In this document: positions 11,532-23,367 of the stretch, piece by piece
Layout of the letters: every line of letters begins with the position of its first letter
Numbering within the stretch: the stretch's first letter is position 1
Origin: Paraspadella gotoi
Taxonomy: Eukaryota; Chaetognatha
Reading direction: 5' to 3'
NCBI GenBank assembly: GCA_051294375.1
Contig: CM119264.1
Location: forward strand, 17,558,278-17,622,277
Length of the DNA stretch: 64,000 nucleotides
Position numbers and translations under genes: made by a program
Notes under the pieces: generated by a model
Databases searched by the model: none
What the model was told of the DNA's origin: nothing
The model's input: only the letters and a program-made list of their open reading frames with translations

Positions 11532-12450
11532 CCGCCGCCAACGCCGCTGCCGCCAGTGTGAGTTCTTTTCCAGCGTTCGCCCCCTCGCCACAGATATTGT
11601 AGTTTTCCGTCTCTCTGCTCTTCGCGTTTCATCTCCGTTCCATCTCTTTTCACCTCCGAACAAATTTTTTTTCTCTCCTCCCAAACTTTTCGTCTTGACT
11701 CCCCATTTTTAATTTTCTCCAATTTTACCCCTTTTTTCCCGTCCAACTTTTTTTTACAACTGTTTATTCTATAGCAACATCTTTTTTTCCTCTGCCTTTC
11801 AACCTACACATTGTTCACTGCTCAATGCTCATGCCTTCACTAGTCACAACTAATTTTTCCCTCAACACATCTTAGCCCTTTCACAACCCTTTCACAACTT
11901 CTGCCTCTCATCCGGGATGGGATGAGGGGGATGACATTCCCCTTTTCATCCTCTAACAGTCTCTCACGTCAATTCCTTGTCCAGGCGCCTTTCAAGTTGT
12001 CGATCGATGCTCTACTTCAACCGCGAGTCGGAACCAAGTACATCTCCCCCACGCTAAACGACAAACGTCTTCATTTCCTTCGAAAAAAGCGCTCAACATC
12101 GACCAAACTTCTCTCCCTCAACTCGATATTAACACCTTCTTTCCAACTCCCCATTCCCAATTCCACCGCAACCCCTGCCACGCCCTCTCGATCGCACTTC
12201 CGCCTTGCATATCGACGTTTTTCACCTCGAGATGTCACCGAAGAGAAAAAACCTTTTTTCCTCTTCTGTCGATAAACGGGAAAAAAGGGGAAAAGGCTCG
12301 GAGCCTCGGACTTTGGAGTCGGCGGCAGCCGCGCCGGCGGAGGAGCGTCGGGGGTCTCAGCAGCGGGACTGGCGACGACAGTGAAGTTCCACAGGGTCAA
12401 TCTGTCATGGCGTCTCTTCAGGCAATAGCTAACATTCGATGCGAAATGAG

Positions 12451-12454
<4 letters not shown>

Positions 12455-12493
<39 letters not shown>
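12455..12493. repeat. (CT)n microsatellite
   Basis: Uninterrupted CT repeat of about 39 bp. Confidence 0.95.
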
Positions 12494-12495
<2 letters not shown>

Positions 12496-13168
12496 CGCAA
12501 TGTTTGGAGTCAGATAGACAACGTTTATTCGCTTCACTACCTTCTCGTTCACAACACCCGAGACGTCATTTCTGCAAATCGCTCCATTTTTCAGGTTTCC
12601 ATAGTTTTGGATTCCTTTTTTCTATTTCGTCGGCTATTTTTTTTTCTGCCTCTCTCAAGAAAATTTTTTTCAAATATCGTTGCGATCGGTGAGCGATGTA
12701 GTGCAAACTCAATTTAATAAAATTCAAGTCAACTAGTTTGTGACAAAGTACAAATAGAAAATAAAATTGAAGAAAAGTGCTCAGTCTCTCGTTTTCCTCC
12801 CTCTGTCTCTCTAAACTCTCACGCGCCATTCCCAGGTCCGACTCGACGGCATTCTCTCCACGTGCAAAAACCATGATTAAGTCAAGGTTAACGTCTTTTC
12901 GCTTCAGATCATTTAGAGACCATTTAGACTCGTTTTAATAGTGGCCCGGTGAGCCTTTTTTATATATATATATTTTTTTTAATTTATTTTAATGATGGTA
13001 ATTGAATAGCTTAAAATGACTAGATATATTCACTGACAGTATTAAGTCTAAAAAATCCTAATTCATCTTGATTTTTTCATCGCAACTAATAAAGATTTTA
13101 GTTCCGGCTCCCCTTATCATTAACTCACCCTTATCATTAACTCACCCTGCCAAGAAAAAAAAACTCAC

Positions 13169-13511
13169 CGGTTTCCTTCCCCATGCGCCATCTCACTTCC
13201 GGCGCCGCCTCCCCGTGCCACGTGGCGCTGCAGGTTAAGGTCCGTGCTTCGTTCTCTCTGAGGGTCAGTGTCGTCATGAGTCGGCGCCGACGAATCGACG
13301 ACGCGACGCCGTGATTCGACTCTGGCGCGCCGAAAGCGGCGTCATCGACGCCGAAAGCGGAAGCGACGGCGTCGTCGTCGGCCGGCAAGAAGCCGACGTC
13401 ATGTCGGCGCGTGGACGCAGCGGCGCGCAAGTCGGCGGCTCGATCACCCGTGAGAGAATAAATCTTGGAATTGGAGCAATTTGTAGCGACCCGCGTTTCG
13501 TTGAGGAGGAT
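13169..13511 (-). CDS. Ig-receptor exon 3: end of Ig1, linker, first half of Ig2
   Basis: The exon lies between the acceptor CTCTTTTTCCAG and the donor GTGAGT. It is 343 bp, starts in phase 0 and ends in phase 1, matching both neighbours. The last part, LTLRENEARTLTCSATWHG followed by EVRWRMGKE, is a textbook B to C strand of an Ig domain (Cys, 13 residues, Trp). The first part should supply the second Cys of Ig1, and in the spliced frame it reads NETRVATNCSNSK. One frame over, the same DNA reads NAGRYK, the usual F-strand motif before the Cys, which suggests a compensating pair of indels. The middle 50 residues are a low-complexity Ala/Arg/Asp linker made from GTC/GCC-rich DNA; a hidden intron there cannot be excluded. 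Confidence 0.68.
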
Positions 13512-14906
13512 CTGGAAAAAGAGGGGGTGGGGAAGAGGGGAGGGGATAGAGGGCGTGATAGTGAGGGCGTGAGAAACGTTGACGGGAGATGGAAGAAAGA
13601 TGGCGGTTACTAGTATCTCAAAAGGCAGGCGCTTAGAGAATACCGAATTGCCATTGCATAGCTTCACGAATAAGATAAAAACAGTGAGTTGGAAAATTAA
13701 ACCCGATTTTGAAAGTCAACTTTCTCCACTCAATTGTCAAGGCATATCTTAACTGATCAATACAAAATTTGAACACATCAATTACTCAACTAATTTTTAA
13801 AATCAATGAAATAAGCACTGGTTTGCAAATGACAGCGTTTTTTTTTACCGGCGCTTGTAAAATTGTCACCATGTAAAAAGGAAAAGGGAATTCAACGTGA
13901 AAAACAAGTCTCGATTCTAAATTCGAATTGATGACAGTGGGTGGCTGAAGATGAAAATATTTGAGAATAAAGAGCGAGAAACTCTTTTCTTATTTAGTTG
14001 TTTTTTTTTCTTTGCTGATTCCTTTACTAATCAGTCCGTTATACTTTTTTTCTATGACTGAACAGAGAACAGTGAACACTGAACAGGCGGCTTCAATCAC
14101 ATTCGAGGCCAAGAATCGAACGGCCATATGTCTGACCTATGACCACTTGATTTGCACACACAAAAAAATACAAAAAAAAAAAGCCACAAAGCCAATTCGC
14201 TTTATTTCCACTCAGCATTTATTTTAAATTGGTGTCTTCTTGAGTTGCCTTCGGCTCCTTTCGATTAACATCGGAGATTGCAGAGAAAAAAAAACGTGAT
14301 CTTATACCAAAAAAACTTAAAGCTCGATTTACCGAGAAATCCAGGTCCCACTGCCCAGAGCATCGAGCAGGCGAGCCAACAAATTTCATCATTTTTCGCG
14401 AAGAAAATCTTCGCCTGCAGCGTCGACAAATCATCTTGGTCGTCCTCGTCGTCGTCGTCGTCGTCGTCGTCGGCTACATCGCTAAAACCTTCTCACTTTA
14501 TATCCAAAGTTCGTCAAAATATCTGTATTTCCAGAATATCTTCTTAATTATTAGCGACCAGTGCAATCAAGAAGAAATATCGTACGTTTTTTGTTTTAAA
14601 ATTTTAAAATTCTGTTGAAAAAAGTTTTTGTGTGGAGGAAATTCGTTAATGAAGGTTATCCTTTATCTTCCTTCTCGCTCTTGGAAAATGAAATTTTCTC
14701 TATAAAATTGTCACACGAGATTAATCAGTAATGAACAGAAGAGAGAGATCCCCCGATGCGGACCGAACCAGGAACACGGTTCCGGTTTTTATTATCTCGT
14801 AATTTCTCTTGACTCGAACCTCGCTCATTTATTCAGCCGATCGTAAGATTAACAGTCGAATAAACGAGCGCAGCTTCAACGACGAGACAAGGCCGACGCG
14901 ACCAAC

Positions 14907-15058
14907 ACGGACAGACTGACAGACTGCCAAGGCGAAGCCATTGCACGGACAGACTGACAGACTGCCAAGGCGAAGCCATTGCACGGACAGACTGACAGAC
15001 TGCCAAGGCGAAGCCATTGCACGGACAGACTGACAGACTGCCAAGGCGAAGCCATTGC
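14907..15058. repeat. Perfect 4 x 38-bp tandem repeat
   Basis: Four identical copies at 14907-14944, 14945-14982, 14983-15020 and 15021-15058. The unit begins ACGGACAGACTGACAGACTG and ends CGAAGCCATTGC, and it contains an internal GACAGACT doublet. The absence of any mismatch implies a recent expansion or active homogenisation. Confidence 0.95.
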
Positions 15059-15873
15059 GATAGGGCTCCACGTACGATCGACGTCTTTTAGACAACGAAA
15101 TCGAAACTATAATTACCCATCTTTCTTGATTCTCATTAGTTAGTATGAAGCTTACTTCATTTAAAAAAACGGTAGTCTCAAGTTATCTCCTTCTTATCAC
15201 TTAGAACTTCCCAGGTAAATTTCTATGAGTTAAAAACACGGTAAGACATGGTTTCTTCAATGATTGTTTATCTAATCTCATTAACTTCGTAATTTTAGAT
15301 ATAAGTATGTTCGAATTTTTATGGTATAGATCATTTTTAAGATCGAATTCCTCATAAGAATCTTCACGTCTTTTACTTACATAAAAGTTTTTAGGTAAGA
15401 CGCCACATTATCTGATACAAATTTTTTTTCTTCATACGCTTTCCCTGATTCTTTTTTCTTCACTTCTTTCTTCTCTTTCTTTTATATTTTCCTCTTCCTC
15501 TTTCCTCCCTTACTTCTCAATCTGTCACTTACCATTTTTTGGCCCCTACCTTTTTCTGCCATTCATGCACTTTCCTCACCTTTTTTTTCTCCTTCTCTTT
15601 TCCCTTTCTTTTCCCTTCTTTTTCTTTCCAATTTTCCCCTCATTCCTTACCTTTTATTGTCTCACTATTTTTCCCCCATTTGCCTATTTTGTTTTGCCTT
15701 TGGCCCCCATTTCATTTTCTCCCCTTCTCCTTTTCTTGTTTTCTCTTTCCTCTTCCCTCTCACTACGTTTACATTGAGCCATATCAAAGAAAATCTTTAA
15801 TATGCATTATAAGAAAGGATATTAACGGTAACGGAGGTTTTTATTTCAATTTTGGTTGCCTAGCAAATTTAGT

Positions 15874-15920
15874 AAATCGACAGATTTTGCGGAAAATATT
15901 TCCGCAAAATCTGTCGATTT
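15874..15920. repeat. Perfect 22-bp inverted repeat with 3-nt loop
   Basis: The arms 15874-15895 and 15899-15920 are perfectly complementary around the spacer ATA. The arm begins AAATCGACAGATTTTGCGG. It lies in putative intron 2, just after a pyrimidine-rich block. Confidence 0.92.
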
Positions 15921-17501
15921 TCAGAAAAAACAAGTCCTGACGCTTTTCCATTGGGTTAAAAGGATGCGGTTTTTTTTGTTTTCTCAACGTCAGTAAGTAC
16001 CCAATCTTTTAAAACTAATAAATGAGTTGAAAATATTTTCTTTATCATAAATAAATGCAAGTCACAAAAAGTCACAAATTAAAATTTGTCTTTAAAAATT
16101 ATTTTTGGGCTAAACGAAAAGAGTTTTTTTTGATAATTTTGTAGGTGTTAAAAGCTTATTCTGTGGACTGTATTTTCTGTTAGTTTAAGCCAATTTAAAC
16201 TATTTTTGTTTAATAAATTATAATAAAAACTAAAAACTGCGACTTTTTAACTTGTCAACTTTAAAAATAATTTATAAGTGAACTATGAATGATATTAAGG
16301 AAAATATTTTACTCAAGGGTGAAAGAAGATAGGGAAGAAAGGAATTCCAAAATAAAAAAAAATTTTCACACTTTCCTTGGCATTCAAATTTGAAGACGAA
16401 AGTGAAAATGGAAAAAATGGACATGATTTTTTTTTCTTAAAAGTTGCAAAAAATGTTACTCTTATATGATTTAGAAATAGCTTGGCAGATGGTTTTAACC
16501 AATCCGTATTTTGGCCTAATTTATATTATGGTGCAAATTAAATTAATTTTGTTAATAGTAACTGAACAATACTGAAAAGCTAGTTTTTTCTCTGAATGCG
16601 AGGATCGTAAGCAGAGGCATAGAAACTCTTCATTCTTCAAGTCTGCTTCTCCTACTCCCGCGAACAGTGAAACTGTTTCTGTTCGTTTACGTGATTATCA
16701 TCTATGGTATCAGTCTTCAATGATACAAAAGAATGGTCACCGTTGCCTTCCACCTGCACCGATTTCGACCAGGATTAGGTTCCCCGTCAATTGGTTCAGA
16801 ACCGGCATCGCAGACTCTCGCGCCAGTCATTGGCGCCACTTTTTTGCCTTTCGTTTCGCGCCACCGAATCCACCGATGAATATTCACGGCTTCGCGGAAC
16901 TCGAGAGACAAAAGCGTTAAATTTTACCGGGCGTCTTTCCCACAGCCTTTTCGCAGTCGGTCTTTCCTCATCAACACTTCCACTCATCAATGGACTTTTT
17001 TCCATACATCGCTCTCAGCTCAGGGCCTTTCATTTCAATTAAAACTTAATAATTTCAATATGGAAAGATTAAAGAAAATTGAAGACTGAGAAAAGTTTAT
17101 GTCGTCGGTATATCTCCCGTCCGACAATTTTCATGTTTATTTATTAATTGAACAAAAAATTCATTTCTTCCTCGTCCTCAAATTCTACTAAAATTCAATG
17201 TTCCAAATAATTTTAAAGCAAAAAAAAAAAAAATTCCATAAAAGTTTTTTTTACGACTCTGAATATTAATCTCGCCACTAGATGGAATTTTTCCTTACCT
17301 TTCCATCCATTATAAAAAGCAACTCATACCGAAACGACGACGTCGCTCCATTAAGCCTCACCCGTTCGTAAATCACCCATTTTTTGCGCGCCGCGAGAAT
17401 TTCGGTCGTTCAACGGAAAACGGGAGGAAAACTTACCCTTTTTCTCGGAGGGGGAGAAGGCTTTTTGGTTAAACAGCTGGAAAACTCACGGTGTGTGTTA
17501 G

Positions 17502-17508
17502 AGAGAGA

Positions 17509-17542
<34 letters not shown>

Positions 17543-17550
17543 GAGAGAGG

Positions 17551-17581
<31 letters not shown>

Positions 17582-17610
17582 AGAGAGAGAGTAGGAGAGA
17601 GAGCAGAAAG
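17502..17610. repeat. Interrupted (GA)n tract
   Basis: GA repeat with GATG and GACG interruptions, located about 60 bp upstream (plus-strand sense) of exon 2. Confidence 0.9.
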
Positions 17611-17672
17611 TGCTCTGATTATTGATTTTTCACGCAGCTCTTTTTCTTAAGTTGAGCATGTTTTGAACTTAC

Positions 17673-17780
17673 CCTGTTTATGGTGAGGACGTAGAGTTCC
17701 TTGTTGCGACCAAAAACATATTTTCTTGGGTCGATTCCTGAGTCAACGACGAGGCCTCCGATGGAAAGCACCTTCACGTC
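17673..17780 (-). CDS. Ig-receptor exon 2: middle of the V-type Ig domain
   Basis: This 36-codon exon lies between the acceptor CTTCTCTCAG and the donor GTAAGT, in phase 0 at both ends. It encodes VKVLSIGGL, then GIDPRKYVFG, then KELYVLTINR. These are the C' to E strands of a V-set Ig domain: the DPRKY segment corresponds to the conserved 'D-x-R-[FY]' and LTI to the E strand. Joined to exon 1 it gives Cys, seven residues, Trp, then about 40 residues to LTI, which is normal V-set spacing. It is short and isolated in AT-rich DNA, so the paired splice sites and fold pattern are strong support. No better family name can be given from one domain fragment. Confidence 0.75.
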
Positions 17781-20700
17781 CTGAGAGAAGAAATTTGTTT
17801 CTTAAATAATACGTATTATCATATTAAGTAGTTTTATTCATCATTCATATATTTTAATTTATGCCATGACTTACAAGTTACTAATATTCACAATAATCTC
17901 TCAAGATCCACCCTAATCTTAATAAGACATTCGTATCACCCTATCGTCCACTCGCTTTTTTTTCATTTTCCGAGTTTTCCTAATTCACCCCAAAACCTTT
18001 GTTAATCAAAATTACGAGGTCCGTCGCGGGGCGGGAATTAATTTGGAGCGCGAAATGTGAAAGCGGCTCCATGGCGAAGACAATATTTATTTTATGAAAC
18101 GATCCTGTTCGTCGCTCCCCTACTCGCCCCACCGTCTTTTGCGACCCACCCCCTCTCCCTCCCCCCCTCGGGGGCCATGGTGTGGAGATTCATGGGACAG
18201 ATTATAGCTTCCATAAAACCGTGGAAAAATACAAGCGGGGTCGAATCGAACAAAAAAAAATGGGGGGGAAGAAAAGAGAGGGAAATTAATAAAAGGAGAA
18301 ATAAAGAAGGATAAAAGGAAGAAATGAATAACGATGAACCGTTTGAATATTCGTCGTGGAACGAGGATATAAATCTTCGGAGGCCCCGCGAGCTTCGAAT
18401 ATCCGACGAGAATGTCGACGGACGAATTTTCGCCCGTTTCGTTTATTTTAACGTCGCGCTCGTGGATTCTCAGACCCAGCGTCGTGGGTCGTTGCCGAGG
18501 ATTGAAGTCAAGGTAAGACAGGGTAAGGCCTTACGTTTTCGTGACTCGAAACTCAAGTTTCAAGCGCGAGTTGTCTACTGATAGTTTTCGGTCGTGTCGT
18601 CTGGAAACTAAAGGCAATTCTTACTTGTACGTATTTTTGCTTTCTGAACATGGAAATGTCATTGGCAGAATTAGAAAAAAAAACTTATCCTTTTTTTTTT
18701 GAACTCCGAAACACCCCCTTCTCTAATTCTCCATCACCCCCATAACATCAGTTCCCTCCGTCTGGCCTCGATTTTTGACGCCACTCGAAAAATCGTTTCA
18801 ACTTCAAGCTGTTTCGCGTCAGAAGCAGAACCGGAACTAACTGTTAGAACTGAATCTGGAAATGGCGATTTGTGGCCAGAATTCGCTCCGGAGGAGCGCG
18901 CGCCGTTCAGTCAATAGTTGCGCCACGCCGGTTTAGCCTCTTACTAAGGTGTCAAAGCAACGAGAATGATGCGCCATTTATCGACAAAGACATAAACTGT
19001 GATAAGTGATGGAGATATATATAACGCGGTTCTTTTCTAATGCGCGATCCCGTTTTTCTTCCTTCTCTTCTTTCCTCTTTCTTCCGCTTGCAATCGCGTT
19101 GTTCTTCTTTTTTTTTTTCATTTTAATTCTCATTCGCTTTTCTCGCTGGAGGTCGTTGCGCGAATTCCTTGTTAATGTGATGCCATCGAACGCAAATCAT
19201 GAAGCGGAGCCTTCAGCCATCTTGGCAAAAGTGGGGAGGAGGAAGTCAGCTTTCTAGCAAATGGATGCAGTTTGAAAGACACAGTTAGAAAATGAGGAGG
19301 AAGAGGACTTAAACGATGGGAGCAAGAAGGAAGGAAGATTTTAATATTTCATTGGTTAAAATGTAAAATGTATTTTTTTGGTAAAGAGAAATAGACAGAT
19401 ATCGCGGCATCACTGGGGAATTATTATTATTTTAAATCATAGTTTTTTTGAAAAAGTGACAAAAACCACTTCACAAAGAATCTAAAGCTGCAGTTTAATT
19501 ATTAATTGGATAAAAGTCTTTAGGTGCACACGCAAAAGACTGTATTTTTTTTCCTTGCTTTGGAAGGTAAGACGGAGAGTGAAGGACAAAAGAATATTTG
19601 AAAATGTACGTCATTGGTATTCCTAAGTACATAATATATTGAAACAAGAAAGAAAGCTGCAGAGAGAGAGAAAAAAACCTTTAACATTTGCATCAAAAAA
19701 AAGAAAACAAACTTGCCAAGAAAAAAAGATTTCGTTTACGAGGGTCAAAAAAAAAGCGTTCACGGACCAAAGAAGAGACACGACGTAGGCGGAAAATATT
19801 CGACCGAGAGAGGGACAGAAATAAATGATTCTCCTTTGGGACAAAAGAACATTCTGTCTGTCAAATAGAAAATAAACAAACAAATTTACTAGCAAATAAA
19901 ATGAAGACTCGAACGAGATTCGAAACATGTCTGTTTTCTATTAATAAAATCGTTGTTGAACAAATCAAACTTCGTTTTCGCTATTATAATATTATAATAT
20001 ATTTATATCCTTGCTAAAATCATTGCCGTAAAATAAACGTTCAAATTCGTTATAATCGTATAAGCAATTCTGATAAATCTCTGGCCTACATTTTAGAAAA
20101 TCGTAGTGTAGACACAAAAAGTAAAAAGTCCCGCGATAGCAAAAAAAAGAAAGGACAGAACCTCGAATTATTGTTGTTGTTCTGTCGACTTCGAAATGCC
20201 AAAAGGAAATTGAGACTCGATATTTCAAGGCTTCTTCGAGTCAGTCTCCTTCGTCCACTTTTTCTTTTCCTTCTTCTTCTTCTTCTTTCTCAGTCAACAA
20301 ATGTTTTGTTTGTTTAATGTCTATCGCTTTTTAAATATTCTAGTTTCATGCTCTTCCACACATAAAATATACATTTACTTTCGCTAGGGATAATCATTTT
20401 TTTCAGCATTCGCTACGAATATTAATGTCCTAGCTGAAGCTGTCCGCGAAAAAACCGATCTTCCCTGACACGCAGGATTGTAACTGCAAAACAAGTGCAT
20501 AGGTTTGGCACACAGACCCTCCTTTTCAAATCTCCTAGTCCGTTGGTCTCTTTTCTTTGAAATAAGTAAAAGCGAAGTCTTATGATTTCTTCGGTTTACT
20601 CCATGGTCTAATTGTTTCTTTGTGCAGACAATCTCGACAATGCGCCATTGAAAAACCAAAGGCGAAATATTTTTTTTTCCTCGCGGAACCAGACGCCATC

Positions 20701-22792
20701 AATCTTCTCCGTGACGGTGCCATGTCAATCCTTTCCATTGCGGCGCCCTGTCAAACCTTTCCATTGCGGCGCCCTGTGAATTCTTTTTATTGTGGCGCCC
20801 TATCAATCCTTTCCATTGCGGCGCCCTGTCAATCCTTTATTCGATGACGAAGTACATTTTCTTTCCTTTTTGCTCCGAGGGCCCAAAAGGGGGAGAAGGG
20901 GCAACGTGGTGGGAAAATTGGCGGAAGGTTGGAAGGACAGAACGAAGTGAGATGTAAAATATGAGCTAGACAATTTGGATGGAGGAAGTACCTGAGAAAA
21001 TGTTTGCGCTTTGGTAGATCAAAGAATCGATAAGCGAGAGGAAGTGGATACTGGATTGGTAGCTTTGGGGTTAGAGCAACAGATATGGTGCAATAGGGAC
21101 ATTGGTTCCGTTGCTCCGGGCGGGAAAGCCACCTTATTTCGTTTGTCATCATTTCTAACCGGAGAACGAAATATTGCTTCGGTTTTTTTTTTCGTCACGG
21201 CTCTCTGCGACTCTGTTAGCCAATTTTTGGTTCTTCGGTCTATTTGATAAGTTTACTTTCGGTATATTAAAAACCAAAGAATAACTTAGAAACGGTACTT
21301 AGATATTTGTGCCAAGTTTTAATGTTTTTTTTTTAAAAATTACACAGTACAAACCCATGAAAACGGAGTACTGCCTTCATTCACGTCCGATAATTCGCAT
21401 GAATTCATACAAACATAGCATTATCTCCGCGCATCGTCCCCGGACGGGATTTTGAATGAACGTTAGTAGCTCTCGGCCCACTCGAGCCCGGAAAGCAGCT
21501 GTCAAACGGCGAGCACTCGGCGAGCACGTGTTCAACTCTGCACCGACGTATGTGGAAGTGTTTCATAATCTCCCGCGCTTTCAGCAAACAACGAAACGCG
21601 AGTATTGGGGCCTTTGAATGAGGAGGGGGTAATGAATCATCAAGGGCGGTCGACAAATGAGTGCATTCGCAGTGTGAAACCGTGGCGGAGGTGGAAAAAG
21701 CTAATTTGGGCAGAATGTTTGAGACGGAGATGGTTAATGGTGTCCCTTAAATTTAAGTTAAGTAGTTGGTTGGAGCACCGGTAATCCGTTTAAGCTGGTA
21801 ATAGATTTTTATGCTATTATGCTAATGCTTTTATGCTATTCTACATCTAAATTTAAACGCTGAACTTCCTCAGTTGTTTTTACTGTGTCGGACGAGTGAC
21901 GAGGTTTGTTCCGAGAAGCGTCGTCGGGGAAGTGAGAAGAAAATCTCCGCGGTTGATGGAGAGAAGAAGGCAGAGGGAGGAGGAAAGTTAAGGGGGGAAA
22001 AAGAGGAAGGGGGAAGGGAAAGAAATAGAAGAGAAGGAAGAGGAGGCGAAGGAGTAGGATGAGGAGAAGGAGGAGGAGGAGAAAGACGAAGGACTGGAGC
22101 TACGGGCGGTTAACGGTAGACGGGCGGATGCGAAGAGGAAAGACAAATAATTCTCTGAGGATTTTTCGGAGATTAAGTTCAGCAAATAGAGTATAAGTGG
22201 GGGGGGAGAGGAATTTAGGTCCTCAGAAAATAAGGGGATGAAGGAAGAAGGGGTGAAAAAGGATACACGTTAAAGGGGAACGGAGAAGGATTATTGGAAA
22301 AACGGGAAGAGGGGAAGAAGGGAAGATGGGAAAAGGGAAAAGGGAAGAAGGGAGCGGAATAAATTGAATTCTTTTTTTTAAAAAAGGAAGAGATAAGTGA
22401 AAAGTAGAAAGTTGAAGGAGAGAGCGAAAGTAAAGGGAGAAAGTTGGAGGAAGAAAAAACATCGGGAAAAGAGAGAATAAAAAGAAATAAAACTCTAGTC
22501 TTTGGGGGAAGAATTCGGTAACGAACAGATATAAAAAAAAGGAGGGGAAAGAATTAAAATAAATAAAAAAACGAAAAACGAAAAAGAAAAAAAAAGGATA
22601 GTAGAGAAAATAAAACGGATTCAAAAGAGAGAGAGAGAGAGAGAAAAAAAAAGAGGAACATCGCGGGTCGGCGGGAAAATTCTCTTGGGTTTTACCCGAC
22701 AAACGCCACAATAGTTTATCCGCCGAATTAAGGGCGAAACAACTCTTTCCTCAAAACAGTCACACCTCGGAAATGGGAACAACAAATGCCGA

Positions 22793-22823
<31 letters not shown>

Positions 22824-23367
22824 AACAACGACGACAACGTTACGCGGGACGTCGGAGACAAGGACGTCAAGGTAGACAGTGATGGAGCAATAATCGATGA
22901 GAGGCCTGCTGCTGTTGAAACCAAAACAAAAACAGACACCGCGTTAAAAAACAGAGGGGGACAGAAACGAGCACAGCCTTTTTTTTAATAACGAAAAAAG
23001 AAAAAAAACATCATGGATTTTAAAATATACAGAGAAATATGCATAGGGGTTCCATTTATTTTTTTGTGAGCTACCCGTAGTTAAGTATGAATACATCTAT
23101 ATTGAATCCTAGATTGAGAAATGTAATTTTTTGACTGCAGCGTTTAAAGTTAAAGTTAGCAACTTAACTGTTACACTATTTCGCCTCTGATGTTTCGCCA
23201 GTCATATAAAATATATATAATTTCTTCTGTTTTCTTTCTTTGTTAATTGTTAAAATTGCATTACGTTTAACTAACCTTTCTCCCTTCATGTTCTCCCCAC
23301 CTTCCACCCTCATCATTCCACCAATCTCCACCACCTCCCCCCGCTCCCCTCCACCAAAGATCCATAC
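17781..23367 (-). other. Putative intron 1
   Basis: About 5.6 kb. It contains the 26-bp minisatellite at 20720-20849, a purine-rich block at about 21950-22660 and a (GAC)n patch at 22790-22845 (plus strand). No coding segment could be supported. Confidence 0.55.
20720..20849. repeat. 26-bp minisatellite, five copies
   Basis: Units start at 20720, 20746, 20772, 20798 and 20824. The consensus contains GTCAATCCTTTCCATTGCGG and ends with CGCC across the joint. The third and fifth copies are diverged. Confidence 0.9.

Larger units (their letters stand above)
8342..13168 (-). other. Putative intron 3
   Basis: Contains the 39-bp-arm hairpin at 8870-8976 and (CT)n tracts at 9799-9840, 10442-10482, 11350-11527 and 12455-12493. 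A 17-bp direct duplication (cccttatcattaactca, twice) at 13111-13144 sits about 20 bp inside the exon 3 donor. An open minus-strand segment near 12.3-12.4 kb does not fit the splice phases. Confidence 0.6.
13512..17672 (-). other. Putative intron 2
   Basis: Contains a (GTC)n run at about 14440-14472, the 4 x 38-bp array at 14907-15058, a pyrimidine-biased block at 15450-15775, the perfect hairpin at 15874-15920 and an interrupted (GA)n tract at 17502-17610. No further exon was recognised. Confidence 0.6.

Noticed and set aside
11135-11746. Long frames rich in Arg-Glu or Ser-Leu here and at every (GA)n/(CT)n tract
   Set aside because: They are direct translations of dinucleotide repeats, present in several frames on both strands, with no other coding signal.
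12300-12420. Minus-strand open segment reading SYCLKRRHDRLTLWNFTVVA, Ig-like in appearance
   Set aside because: It lies between exons 3 and 4, but its only nearby acceptor gives a stop in the phase required by exon 3. Exons 3 and 4 already join perfectly into one Ig domain. An exon of another isoform is possible but not supported.
14907-15058. CRISPR-like array
   Set aside because: The 38-bp units are directly adjacent with no spacers, in a eukaryotic intron; it is a simple tandem repeat.
22773-22988. Plus-strand frame with Asp/Asn runs
   Set aside because: The Asp run comes from a (GAC)n repeat and the rest has no recognisable domain.
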